This document shows positions 11,614 through 23,934 of a DNA stretch of 64,000 nucleotides, piece after piece (the stretch's first letter is position 1; every line of letters begins with the position of its first letter). This DNA is from Phallus indusiatus. Its lineage: Eukaryota > Basidiomycota > Agaricomycetes > Phallales > Phallaceae. A program made the translations under genes and the position numbers. The notes below the pieces were generated by a model, which saw only the letters and a program-made list of their open reading frames with translations, made no database searches and was not told where the DNA came from. The stretch spans positions 409,562-473,561 of the forward strand of contig JAQFWX010000035.1 of NCBI GenBank assembly GCA_027605045.1. Reading direction: 5' to 3'.

Positions 11614-14420
11614 AATGAACAACAAAGGCCTGGCAGCGTTCTTCAGCGCCGATGACGATGATAACCCTCCAATCCCAGTGCGATAGGAATTGCCTCACGT
11701 TTCATACAACTAACCTGGTACTCGTTTTCAGCAAAAAAGCGTAGACGATCATAAGTTATCACAATTTACGCAAGGTATTCTTGTTATATAAGGGATTAGT
11801 GTAAATACTCACCATATCACTAAATGTATAGGTCCTATTAAGAAATCCAAGCGTGATAAAGAGCGTGAGGCTGCGGAAGCCAAACGACGGTTAGTGTGCA
11901 CTATTCTGTTCAGCACCGCTTCAGCTCACGGGCGAGTTCAAAAAGAGAAGAGGAAGAATATACCGCTAAAGCCCTAGCCGAATATCTTGATACATTTGAC
12001 ACCGAAAATGCTTCAAAAACCAAAAAAGGTGGATTGGGTTTTGTGAAAGCTGGTGGCAGGGAAGAGCTATACCCTTCACACTCTGGCAGCAAGCGTAAAT
12101 TCAATAGTGTAAGTGTCTCTTCAAAATATACAGCGATCTATATTCCTACACCTGTCTCCTAGTTCTCTCCTTCTCCGGAACCGAACCCTAACCAAGCTCC
12201 TAGACCAAAGGGAAAGCGTGCTATGGACACGTTTTTAGAGGAGCTGAAAAGGTTATTACTAGATCGTATTGTGGTTATAGCGCCTTGTCTTAACTTTGGT
12301 CATTCAGAGATGAGGTAGAACGAGAAACCAAGCTAAGACGACGAGCCGATAGTAAGTTCTAATCAAACTCTTAAGCCAGACATATCTAAAATCCCATTTA
12401 CAGCTCATGGGAAATCTGTCAGCTCACTCGTTGGTAGGTTTAGTAGCTATAGAACAAGATCCGTTTCTAAAGCAGTTTGATCCTTAGCTTACGAGAGTCA
12501 AACTGGCAGTAGAGATCGTGGAGATCCCGCTGTGAGATTTCTTCTTTCCTTGGACATTTCAGAGCGTCTCATGTTCTTAGACTTCCAATATTTTTGTTGG
12601 AAACATCCCTCCTAATGTTACGGAGTCTGTGTTTGGTAATTTCTTTGCGAAGCTAGGTCCTGTAGGCTCAGTAAGCACTTCGAATTTCCGCTGAGACTTT
12701 GTCTGACTTCAGATCAAGGTCAAAATTATGTGGCCTAGAGGAGACAATCCTCCACAAAGCTCCGAAGGTCGGCGTCCTCGATCGGGACTCAGTGGCTTCG
12801 TGTCGTATATGAAAAGACGCGACGCAGAAGTGGCCGTGCGAGATATGGACGGCTATGAATGGCAAGGACACGTCTTACGCGTAGGATGGAGTAAGGCCGT
12901 CCCTATTGCAGCCAAGCCAACCTATGGTATGTTTGTGCCTATTGTAACATTCCTTAATACTTTGACACGTTGTATGTAGGTATTGAAAGATCACGCTCGC
13001 GGTCGCGTTCACGTTCACGTTCAAGGTCTTCCAATCGACGCTATCACAGTAGAAGTCGAAGCCGGTCGCCACGCCGACAGTGGTCTAAAAGTCCCTCAAG
13101 AGATAGATACTCACGATCTTATGGTAATCGATCTTATAAACGTAGCCCATCGCCTCGTCGATCACGCCCTCATTCCCCCGATGAGCGTGATCTTGATCCT
13201 GAAGAGGAAACATTCATTCAGATTGTTGCCCATAAAGTCAAACAGCAAGGAAAAGAATTTGAAGACGTATTACAGTCTCAAGAGAAAGGGCGACCGAAGT
13301 TTTCATTCTTATGGGACGAGAAAGTATGGTTTAAAAGCTAATCAGTCGCTCTACATTACTAATTATATGCTCGATCTATTACAGAGCCCTGGGCATTTTT
13401 ATTATCGGTCATTGCTGAAATCGAAGAAAGAAGTCAGGAGTGTATTTGAAGATGAGGTATTATATTCTCAGTGTTGGCCGTTGACAACAAAGTGACATCA
13501 GACTTTAGGGCTATAACTCCATCTACTCCACAGACTCTGCTGAAGAATCTGAAAAGGAGCGAGTTCGAAAAGGGCGGTTAGGCAAATATGCCAAGAAGCG
13601 GTTTGAAGCGATGTTGAGAGGACTTGCCGGTCGTCGAGGTGATTTGGCTCGTTGCATGGCATTTAGCCTCGAACATGCAGATGCCGCCACCGAAGTAAGT
13701 CATTGTGGTGGTTTAGGTTTATTTCGCTACTGATTGTCTATATAGATTGTTGATCTCATTGTCGCCTCGCTCCTTGTTGATGGAACCCCTGTCCCTCGCA
13801 AGGTGGCCAGATTATATTTGATCTGTGATATCCTACACAACTCAGCTGCCTCAATTCCGAATGCTTGGAAATTCCGTCAAGAGTTTCAATCTCGACTTGG
13901 TCTAGTCTTTGATCATCTTTCGACAATATATCATTCATTCCCCGGACGAATAACAGCGGAGTCCTTCAAGGCCCAGATTATTGCTGTGGTTGAAGTCTGG
14001 GAAAATTGGATTGTCTTTCCTGCCGAAACAACTACCGAGTTACGAAATCGCCTTGAAGGTGTAAAGGAGGATAACCACAATATAGAAGAACAAAAGCTTG
14101 AGCCAATTACAGTCGAGCCGACGCCCCAGTCACTCCCACAACGCTTCAAAGCCAGTACTTTCAAACCAGCGGAACCGGCTGAATCTAAGACTGAAGATAA
14201 AGACAGGGAACCATTAGATACTGGAGATGCTACTTCGGAGGCCATGTCACTCGAAGGCGACTCAGATAACGATGTAGACGGAAAGCCACTGGAGGACGAC
14301 GTTGACGGTCAACCAATGGACGATGTTGATGGTGAACCCATGGAGGATGTGGACGGCGAACCTATAGATGATATGGACGGTGAACCTCTCGACGATGTGG
14401 ACGGTGAGCCTATGGCTTGA
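11614..14420 (+). CDS. U2SURP: U2 snRNP-associated SURP/CID protein SR140 (U2SURP)
   Basis: A multi-exon gene from ATG 11614 (MNNKGLAAFFSADDDD) to TGA 14418-14420. In order it has a Lys/Glu-rich region with FVKAGG and AMDTFLEELK; an RRM with RNP2 NIFVGNIPP and RNP1 SGLSGFVSYM ending HVLRVGWSKAVP; an Arg-Ser run (about 12980-13150); a SURP module (FIQIVAHKVKQQGKEFEDVL and the following FSFLWDEK); and a CID/RPR domain (LGKYAKKRFEAMLRGLAGRR, LARLYLICDILHNS, FPGRI). It ends in six acidic repeats of the form D-V-D-G-E-P. This is the SR140 architecture of the 17S U2 snRNP, acting in nuclear branch-site recognition. Its 3' end is convergent with vigilin, with only 143 bp between the stops. Confidence 0.92.
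12977..13200 (+). repeat. Arg-Ser codon run in SR140
   Basis: Tandem CGC/CGT-TCA/TCT codons encode ERSRSRSRSRSRSRSS and further SRSRSRS and SPSRD units. In this protein the RS stretch sits between the RRM and the SURP module. Confidence 0.85.
14268..14420 (+). repeat. Six tandem DVDGEP-type acidic repeats at SR140 C-terminus
   Basis: Units of about 8 residues with the core (V/M)DG(K/Q/E)P follow one another to the stop codon. The codons vary between units, so this is a protein-level repeat rather than a recent DNA expansion. Confidence 0.8.
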
Positions 14421-14563
14421 TTGATATAATCAAAATAAAAAAATGGCATAAATGTAATTTTTTGGGAATGTAAATGATATAAATACATGCAAAGCGCGAC
14501 CAGTAACGATATGAGCTCCTTCCAAAGACACTTATTTTCCAAAGTAGCTTAATAGATTAGTTC

Positions 14564-17500
14564 TTAGGCGTTTCGCCGCCCTTTTGACTCAATAAATTCT
14601 ATGAGAGCATTTTTAGCCGTCTCGAGACAATCTTCGGATCCTATAACGGTAATGACGTTATCATCACGTCCTACGGTGATGTCCGCTCCTGTCTCCAACC
14701 GCAGTCGAGAGATATTTGCGCCTTGACACGAGTTATAAGTTAAGAGTGGAAAGTATAATTTTTCTTTACACACCTTTAGTACCCACGATCCGCGGAAACA
14801 CCGATCTGTCTGGAACGACCAAGAATCCAACGAAAGCGGCCTTCTCAGCTCGCTCGATTGCAGCGGTAATAAGGGATGTCGCTTTGTCAAGAGAAGTCTG
14901 ATCTTTTGCCCTTAGGGTCCATTCAGATAATCCTTCTTCGGCGTCCCGGTAGTTAGGTACCACTTCCCACCGCACTTTTTGTGGGCTAGAATCGTCATCA
15001 TCGTCAATGCGTGCAACGGGTTCAGAGGGCTGGGGTGAGAAGATTTCGATGGAACAGCAGAGTAATCAACCTGAACACCGTAAGACCGCAAAGTTTTAGG
15101 TAATTGTCCTTGTTGAACGATTGCGTTATGGTATTTGAGAGGTACGGATATAGTCTCTCTGACGGCGTCGGGAGCCGGCGCTTTGATCTCTTTTTTGATA
15201 TCGTCAATGGTCTTTTCGACAGCAGGTTTAGATCCAACAACTTTGACGATGTCGGCTGGATCCACATTTTCTAATTCACTGGCGTTTTGAGGATCTCCTG
15301 CTTGGTGGTACGATCTTGAGCCAGGGAACTGGATTTGTGTTTTGTGGCGGTCTTGCAATTCCTTCACATGATGTAATGTGAGCTTGTGTGCATATTTGTA
15401 AAATTAAAACACATACGTTCAGATGCTGCCCTCCACGGCCAATCATGATTTTATGCTGCGAAGACGGAACTGCTACCCCTATAACAACCCGATCTCGCAA
15501 ATTTTCCACCGCTTTCTCTAGCTCAGCCTTCAGCTTCTTTACCAGGGCTGGTTCCCCACGCAACCGTACTTCATCGGATGGTTCAGATTGTCTAGGGCTG
15601 TTGGGGTTTAAGTAAGATTTTTTAGCCTAAGTTGGATGGCGACACTCACAAATGAATGAGAGATGCTTGGGCCCGGGCGTCTGCAGGTCCGCCACACTTA
15701 TTAATGAGCTCCTTCAGCTCCTGACCACCTGCTCCAATCAATGATCTATGGTATTTGTTTTCTATGGTAAGAACTAGAGTAGTCTCCTCGGGAGTATTCT
15801 CAACGATAGATAAAATAGCGGTTTTAGCGGCGGCGATGGATTCTTTGGTCCCTTTCACGGTGATCGTCACACTTTGAGCGTTGTCAGCAGGTTTTTCGAC
15901 GTCGATCTGAGCATCTGTATCGTTCCTAATCTGAATGATGGAAGCACCGCCTTTGCCAAGTATGCGTGGTATGGTAAATGCTGGGACTGTAAAAACTAAG
16001 CTGTTATTTGACTCCTTTTCAAACTCTACAGCCTATTGCACTAGTCAGTCAACTTCCGCAAAAAGTAGGAATACAACACCTACATCTAGGATCTCAGCCT
16101 TGGCACCAGCAACACCCTTCCTACCTCCTCGGATCAACACCTCATCGGACTTAAGGGATTCACGTCCTTTGCTAAATTCGTCATTCTCTTGATTTTCACG
16201 AGGGAACGTGATTTTGACATCGTATTTTTCCTAAATAAGGCTCAGAAGGAAAGTTAACCAGCAAGTAAGAAGGAATTTTTTTTACCTCCATCCTTATGAC
16301 ATATTTGCCATTTTGTCCGATGATCGATGCATGGTATTGACGGGGTACACGGATAATTTCCGTTGTTTCATCAGCTAACCGGTCCGCTTGTGCCAGAATT
16401 CTCCGTTTCGCCTCTTCAACGTTTTCTTTTCGACCAGTAATCTACGGCAATTGAATATAGTGCTGACGATTCATTATCCCACCAGGCTTACCTTGACCTT
16501 AGACTTGGAAGCAGGAGGAGCCGAGCTCTTCTTTTTCTTGACATCTTTCTCCCTCTCTTTTTCCTCCGCCTCGTCTTGGAAATCAAGTCGAACGCCCAGT
16601 TGGTCTCTCAAACTAATAAAGGATATAAATCAATTAAAAATGCAAAACGCAGAGGCCAATCCCTACCGATTGATCCCAATACCTTGAGCGCCTACAATTT
16701 TACCGACAAACTCTCGGAGTATGTCAAATTCGACCGACTAATTAATTAATTAATCATGTGTCATGGCAATGCATGCTATATATAAAGAAAGTACTCACGT
16801 AGCTATTATCGATTTCATCATTCTTAGCATTCTCGACGATGCGCAGGATCTCCTTCGATGCACGATCGACATCAGCACTAACACCTCGAATGGCGATAAT
16901 GTTGTCGTCGGTTGAGTCGTTCAGCTTGAGGAGTTTTCTTGCTTCAGCACCGAATTTGATAACGAGCGTGCGTTCCTCTCCTATGATAGCGTTCAATGTT
17001 GTGCCGTTTTGTCCGTTAACAGCATCGTGCCATTTCTTATCGACCTGGAGAGAATGATTCTTGACATCGGCCGCCTCCTTGGTCATTCTTTCCAGCTCCT
17101 TTGAGACTTTATCCAAGTGTTCAGTCTTTTCATCGGGGAGCGGTGAAGGGGAAGAGAACGGATCATAGACAAGAACCACAATGGAAGATTCCGCCGACTC
17201 AAGTGGGAAGTACACCGTAACGTTGTGCGCATCGTGGAGTTGCTTCAGTCTACGTCTGTGTTAGGAGAGGGACAAAGGAAGATGCGATGAAGATACTTGC
17301 TTTTTGACGTTTTTGCCCTGAATAATTCGGTGAAGAAGCCAGTCGATCTCAATAGTTTTAGTCCCAGAGTAAAGCTTTCCAATCAATTCTGACAATATCT
17401 TCACAGACGAGTCAACTTTGGGCTTTTCACCAACAAATTCGATATTGACGCTAGGCTTCTTATTCACAGATTCCAAAGACGGAAGATAGACCGTTACACC

Positions 17501-19017
17501 CGAATTTTCAGGAGCTAAAGTTTTCTGATAGCCAGTCTGATATATGTAAGTCAACAATTCGGTAGCGAAACGAGAGGAGCCAGGAATGGGAAATTCATGG
17601 ATATATTGGGAATTTGCCCTCTACGAATGGGTTTCAATGAACAGGGTGCTGACACTATATATGATCAACTTACTTCCATGACAGCTTGCAAACCAGCGGA
17701 AAGGTCTTGAGGGAAACCCCAAATGCGGATTTCTTCCACATCATCATCTGAACTGGGTAGAACGACTGAGCACTTTGACTTTGCAAAAATCTCCTGGTTA
17801 CCGTTGCCAGCAAGAAGACGATGTTGACGCTTGGGAAGCTGAATGGTAACGTTTTTGAGATTCCTCGTCAAATCCTCTATAGCCAATTTGATACGTTCGG
17901 CAGCATGGTTGACTGCATTTCTGTCACCCTCGATCAAAATATCCCGTTCGGCACTTTTAAAAGAAAGCCTTAAATCTTCTCCGGGAGCCGCAGCTGCCTC
18001 ATAGAAGCTTTTGCGAGAGAGTATTAAAGGAACCATCTGAGCAGGAATATCGCGAACACGTTGCGACGATTTAGACATCTTGGCAGCGACGATAGCCAGT
18101 ATGAGATTCTTGGCTTCTTCGACCGAGTACTCACCACCTTGGATAGAAATTGCAACCGACTGTTCTTCACCTTCTTCCACGGGAGTCGAGACGCGGGATG
18201 AAGGACTAGCACTAGTATGACCATTTTTGGGAAGATCGGCTTCGGCGGAATCTCTACGGGGTATGTCTACTTTGACGCCAGTCTGTTCTCTGATTTGCTT
18301 CAATGTAGCGCCTGGCAAGACCGTCAGCGTAATATTGCGAAGGTTCTAGGGTTTCATACCTTTGACACCAATAATAGAGGGGATGGTGGAAGCGGGGACA
18401 TTAACTTTAACCGAGACCTGATTTTCAAACAGCAATTAATATAACTATGTCCTTCTTTGAGAAATCAAAATGCTACAAAAACGTACGCGGGGACTAAGAG
18501 TGATAATTAGCTGTCGTTTGGCCTTCTCGACCTCCCTTTCGGATTCACCTTTTATGAGAAAGGTGGTGTGACCGCTTTTACGTTGAGTCGAAGCTTCTAC
18601 CTTGACGCGAAACCTGAGCATGATGATCTTCAAAGCATCAGCTAAAGTACCCGGCTTGTTATCTCTGCCAGCACGGGATAAATCGACAGCGCTGAGGTCA
18701 AAAGAGTCCGAAAAACCAGTACTTCTGATGGCCGTTGGCTTAATACGGGGCGCATTGTTCCAGCCTGACAGAGATACGGAAGTCTTTGCTGGAGCAGAGG
18801 GAGCCAGAGAAGGAAAAGCGACGGAAGAATCTGTATCAAGGACGGAAGAACCATTGGATACAACCGGCTGAACAGACGGTTCTTTATTTCCGGAAAGAGA
18901 AGGGAAAGGATCAGGAGCCCCCTCCAACTCATGTCGGCGCTGCAAACATTTCAGCAAAAAAATAATGACAAGATCTAATAATTTCACCTGAAGGTCAGCC
19001 GCAGAAAGAGTGGTCAT
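14564..19017 (-). CDS. SCP160: Multi-KH RNA-binding protein, vigilin/Scp160
   Basis: A long multi-exon gene from ATG 19017 (MTTLSAADLQ, then RRHELEGAPDPFPSL) to the stop at 14564-14566, roughly 1.2 thousand residues. It contains at least ten KH-like units. Clear GXXG loops are ASIIGQNGKYVIRMEEKYDV, IPRILGKGGASI, RSLIGAGGQELKEL, HKIMIGRGGQHLNV and FPRIVGTKGANISRL. Others are degenerate (HRLLAGNGNQEI, VQQGQLPKTLRSYG), as is usual in vigilins. The Ser/Pro-rich N-terminus precedes the first KH. Scp160 binds mRNAs on polysomes at the ER and affects translation and ploidy in yeast. It is divergent from the M28 protease gene, the two start codons being 176 bp apart. Confidence 0.92.
16739..16754. 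repeat. (TAAT)n microsatellite in a vigilin intron
   Basis: Four TAAT units lie within an intron of the vigilin gene. Confidence 0.7.
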
Positions 19018-19193
19018 TGTGAGAAGTCCAAAATATAGATGATAACCAATTGACGAAGGAATAACCAAAAGAGAAGGGAATAAATGTCAGGTAGCCAAAC
19101 CAGCAACGACAAACTACTTGGTTGAAGACGTGGGCGTTTCTAAGTTGGCAGGGGGTTGATTACGTAACGCGGACCGGCAATCTGCCAGGAACT

Positions 19194-22023
19194 ATGCCAC
19201 TGGTAATACTGGGCTCCCTCCAGTAAGTAGTATGTCGGCCCACACGTTTCACAGAATATAAGCCTTGCTGCTCTTCTTTTTTACCCCATCATCTTTATTA
19301 TTACCATCCGCAACTATCAATTTCCGCCAACTCCTCCTAAACCTGGCTCGGAGGGTCGAGGACTGAATCTGACCGAGGCGTTGGTGGATCTTCAATTCGT
19401 GAGTTCGTGGATTTCTTCAAGTCGTGACTTAAGGTCTCATATTTATTGCTGATAGATCACCACACGGCCTCATCCATATAACTCGCGCGCCAACGATGCC
19501 GTCCGCTCATATATTATGACCCGTCTTGAACAGATCCAAAGCGAAACTGGTGCCCTCACAATCGACAATGACATACTCTCTAACACCACTTGGTACGCCG
19601 ATAAAGCCGTTCATTATTTTGAAGGCAACAACATCGTCGTAAAAATTGAAGGCCAGCAATCTGCGTTGAAAGGTGTCCTATTATCGGCTCACTATGATTC
19701 GGTATATGTTAGCTACGGAGCTACCGACGATGGCATGGGCATATCAACTCTTCTCCAACTCGTGTCGTATTTTGCGAAGAACAAACCCTCCCGCTCAGTC
19801 ATATTTAACATTAATAATAACGAAGAAAGTGGTCTTCACGGTGCTCATGCGTAAGGAGGTATAGCATAAATGGCATATCACTGCTTATTTCGAGGTGTAG
19901 TTTTCTAAAACATCCATGGTCCAAAGATGTTGGGTTCTTTCTCAATCTGGAGGGTGCAGGCGCAGGAGGGTAAGTAACATACCTCGCTTGTTTACATTAT
20001 TTATATCGGATGAGTCAAGACTACCCATTGTCTTTCGCACTTCCTCCTACCAGGTCACTCAAGCCTTGAAAACATCCCCTCACCCTCACGGTTCTATTTT
20101 GTGCACAGACGCCTATACTCTCGGCTTAATTCGATCTGGGACTGATTACTCAGTTTATACAGCTGCCGGAATGTCGGGGCTTGATTTCGCATTTTACCAA
20201 CGCAGAAGTTATTATCATACTTTGAGGGATACAATCTCAAGCTTAGATGGACATGGCTCTTTATGGACGTTTATGGATTCAACGCTTTCAATGGGTATTG
20301 CCTTGTCTCAGATTGAACCTGTGGATACTGCCGACTCGCAGGATAATCAGCTACCACTTCATTTTGACAGTAAGTCCCTCTTACAACTGAATCTAGTGGC
20401 GATTCTCATTTACAAGTATAGTCTTTGCAACTGCCTTGGCTCTATTCACTCTGAAACATTTCTTTGTTGCCAATATAATTGTTCTCGTGATAGGCCTCAG
20501 CTTTTATATCATACATGGTGTCTATGCCGATCGTTCTTTTTTATCGTCCCAAGCTTTTTCGAAAGACACAATTTATCTTCCACTTACCGGTATCTTTTCC
20601 ATTATTTTGTTAGTTGGACTTTGCTTCGCGTATGTATTTATTAATCCCTATGTAAGTGTACCTATCAGCCAAATCACGACCTTCCTAACGATTTTTTTGA
20701 TGCTTTTTAGATTGTTCATTCCTCGAACTATCTGGTGGCCTTCACTTTTTGGATCCTAGCATTCGTCGCATTTCACTTACCTTTATCTTACCTTGCCGAA
20801 AATTTACACGAGACCATTCTTTATGAAATGAATCTATTTTGGTGGTTTGTTCTGTTACTCAATGCTGTCTTGCTAATTCGCCGAGGAATCGGAGGTCTAT
20901 ACTTTGTGACATTTTTCTATGTAACCTCTTTGCTGGCTCTTATGATATCATCCTTGGAAACCAAAGAAACCGCTGAAAATACGGCTGGTGTTCAAGATTC
21001 CGATCTTGCAAGCGAAAGGACGCCTTTGCTACCAAGAAGGAATGAACAAGACCAGACACTGCAGGTGAATCACGGCTCCTGTTGGTTGTGGTCTTTGAAA
21101 ATCCTTCTGTGCGTTCCAGTACCTGTCTGTTTGATGATGCAGATAGGTATTATTGTTTTAAACGCACTATCACAAACATTGCCTGACGGCAGTTCTCCGC
21201 TATTCGGTAAGTCTACCATATTTATAACTTTGCGTGTATATGCGCTCATGTGAGATGTTCTTTTTAAGTCTATGCCTTTATTGCCCTCGTGAGCTTGTTA
21301 CTTGTGCTCCCCATCGTCCCGTTTGTCGCTGTGATACCCCGCTACGTGTCATTTGCGCTTATCCTGCTGTTCATTTTGATTTCTGGTATCAACTTGCTCT
21401 CGCCTCCTTTCTTGGAACAGTCACCACTCAAAGTGTTTTATCATCAAAACGTTAATCTAACAGACAACACCAATACTGTGCAATTAGCCGGACTAGAAGG
21501 CTACATCCAAAAAGTCGCCCACCAAATTCCTTCCGCTCTCCATAATCCTATCGTTTGTGAGCCTTCTGATCGCGGTCTAACAGCGTGCAGTTGGAGTAGC
21601 GCCACGACGATAACAAGAGACATGGTGTCGGTGTCGACAGAAACACTCCAACCTGGCCAAGCCACCCTCAAATTGAAGGGTGAAGACACGCGCTTCTGCA
21701 GGATTCGGTTTGACACTCCTGTTGTCTCCTTCCACGTACATGAAACCACCGGGGACATACAGGAAGGATATCTACTCCCTCCAAACAGAGTCAAAGAACT
21801 ACGCTTTTGGAGTCGTGAAAGAGGCAAAGAATTCTTGGTGGATGTAACGTGGCCAGCGAACGAAACTCTCCGTGGCCGCGCTTCTTGCCAATGGAGCGAC
21901 TCTGAAGATTGGGAAAAGCGCAGTCCTGCGTTCCAAGAAGTTCTCGCATTTTTGCCCTCCTGGAGTCTCGCCAGCAGTCTTAAAGATGGTCCAGTCGAAG
22001 CGTCTCTGGAGTTTACTGTTTAA
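19194..22023 (+). CDS. PFF1: Vacuolar membrane protease, M28 family (Pff1-like)
   Basis: The first exon is nine bases (19194-19202, Met-Pro-Leu) and joins 19255-19398 across a 52-nt GT-AG intron; then 19456-19850, 19901-19969, 20020-20369 and further exons to TAA 22021-22023. The N-terminal helix (ISLAALLFYPIIFIITI) is a membrane anchor. The M28 zinc peptidase domain shows AHYDSV, DDGMG, the catalytic Glu pair in NNNEESGLHGA, and FFLNLEGAGAGG, LGLIRSGTDYSVY, GLDFAFYQRRSYYHT. Several transmembrane helices follow (20430-21290) and then a lumenal C-terminal domain. The order matches fungal vacuolar membrane proteases (yeast YBR074W). The metal ligands visible are intact. The physiological substrate is not known from sequence. 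Confidence 0.9.
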
Positions 22024-22219
22024 TATAAATATTTGACCCATGTATGAGGCCACGTGACTTTTCATATGTATTTGTATCTGTAGCCGACGCTTCTTTACCG
22101 TTGACCATCACATACAGCGAAACCTCGCAGAAGTGAATAATATTAAGAAGTATCAAATTAATAGCTTGCTACGAGAGGAAGCTGCTTCCATCAAGCCGCT
22201 CTCGACGTTTCGTTCGTCA

Positions 22220-23868
22220 ATGCATATCTCCGATTCGTCCTCGTTGCATGTCGTAGAGAAAAGTGTCAAGGTATATCCTCTTGCCAAAAGGCAACCCACA
22301 GTGTCTATAGGCAATCCCAAATGGCCCTCTTCACAATGGACTAGCATTTCTTCGCGTTCTACCTCGTCTCCTGGCGCTTTTTCTCTCGAACGTCCATGGA
22401 TCAGACAATGGTCTCCAAAGCAACTCAGAAATCTCCAAACATTCAGAGAAATCGCGCGTCGTATCGTTTCCAGAGTATATTTGTGCTCCCCAGCGTACTC
22501 AACCAGAGACCGATTTGCATGCAGGAGAAGGTACCTCTTCAGACGAACATACTTCTTTCTCCACTTCTAGCGACTCAATTGAGTTTACGCTAAATTCCGA
22601 CTTGCATACAACCGCTTTTCCAAACATTATCGTTTCTAACACAGGAAAAAACAGTCAGAAAAACACGATTATTTCAGGAGACGCAGGGAAGTGTTTGACT
22701 AAAACCCAATAAGATACGTGAAATGACGTTGGCCCTTCAGATTGGTTAACTTGGACCACTTCACCACCAAGACCGATACCTGCACTTCACGGTCCCGCTT
22801 CTCTTCCGTATGCACGCTGTCCCTCGTAAGTTTGAATCATATCATTTCCGTTTTTCTTTTTGAGAGTATACGAATAGCGGCGCCGAAGGAACTGTCATAG
22901 AAGAACCGTCTTTGCTACCTCATGTTATCTGGGGACTCGAGCCAGATGACGCGTTCGGGCTTCAATATTCACAAAATGTGCGGAGAAAATATAATAATCG
23001 ACATTCTAATCATAAAGACAACATATATGCTATGCCCGGACAAAAAGCCACGAAAACGGCGTATGAAAAATACTCCACCCCCGATGATTTTATTCATTTT
23101 TCTCCGCAGTTATTCGAGTCACCAATGGCATATTCAAACGTCCTCAACAGTCAAGAATGCTATAGTAATCTTTACAGAGAAACCTCGCCTCTTATTGATC
23201 CCTCGGCTCAAAATCATCTCGTATTCAACCAAAATGCATATTCTCCCCAAATATCTAGCTTAGGTCTCTTCACGTACAATACTCCTTCCTCAGTGGAACC
23301 ATCGTATTCTAAGCATCAGTCTTTTTTAAACCAAAACTATTTGCCGACGCCGCCCAATTCTTCCTCACCACTGCTGTGGAGTGCAACGTTCTCTCCTCCC
23401 ACATATAGCTCATTCCTTATACCTCTTTCGACGCATGATACCAATGACTTTCAAACCATAGCTGACTATATCCCAACCTCCACTCGAGAAACCGAAAAGG
23501 ATAACCAATATTTAGAGTATGCTCAGTCACCCGCTCAAACGACTCGTAAGACAGGCGGGAAAAAAAATAATAAACGTCGCGGAATTCTGAAAACAGTCGT
23601 AGAAGAGTCTCCGGTTGAATCGCGGCCGTTGACTTTTAACAATGAACCCTTCTCCAAACACAATTCAATCGAGAATGATCAGCAGCAAATACAGAGCGCC
23701 CAGGAGTATTTTACTGAAGAGGAAAGTCCCGTGGTTAGTTTAGCCGAATGCGCAAAGTCCCGTCGCCAACAGACCAACTTCGAAGATCTCAGACGCGATC
23801 CATTATATCGCACAGTCCATCCAAATAAACTCATGTCCAGAAAGCGGTTCATACAAACAAAACAATAA
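22220..23868 (+). CDS. Unknown low-complexity protein with a conserved-looking core
   Basis: Not recognised. The likely start is ATG 22220 (MHISDSSSLHVVEKSVK) and the stop is TAA 23866-23868. A first exon ends near 22450; a Ser/Thr/Asp-rich exon runs to about 22700. A third segment (about 22735-22825) reads WLTWTTSPPRPIPALHG and PASLPYARCPS, and joins across an intron to GAEGTVIEEPSLLPHVIWGL. The rest (22912-23868) is Asn/Ser/Tyr/Pro-rich and mostly disordered in character, with a basic patch GGKKNNKRRGILKTVVEESP. No signal peptide or membrane helix is seen. The Trp/Pro-rich core is the part most likely to be conserved. One donor, near 22700, is not settled. Its stop is 67 bp from that of the convergent prpD-type gene. 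Confidence 0.55.
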
Positions 23869-23934
23869 CTCATAATATTCTGGAAGTCCTGATTGTTGTT
23901 ATTTTACAAGACATACGTACGACTTAATTGTGAA

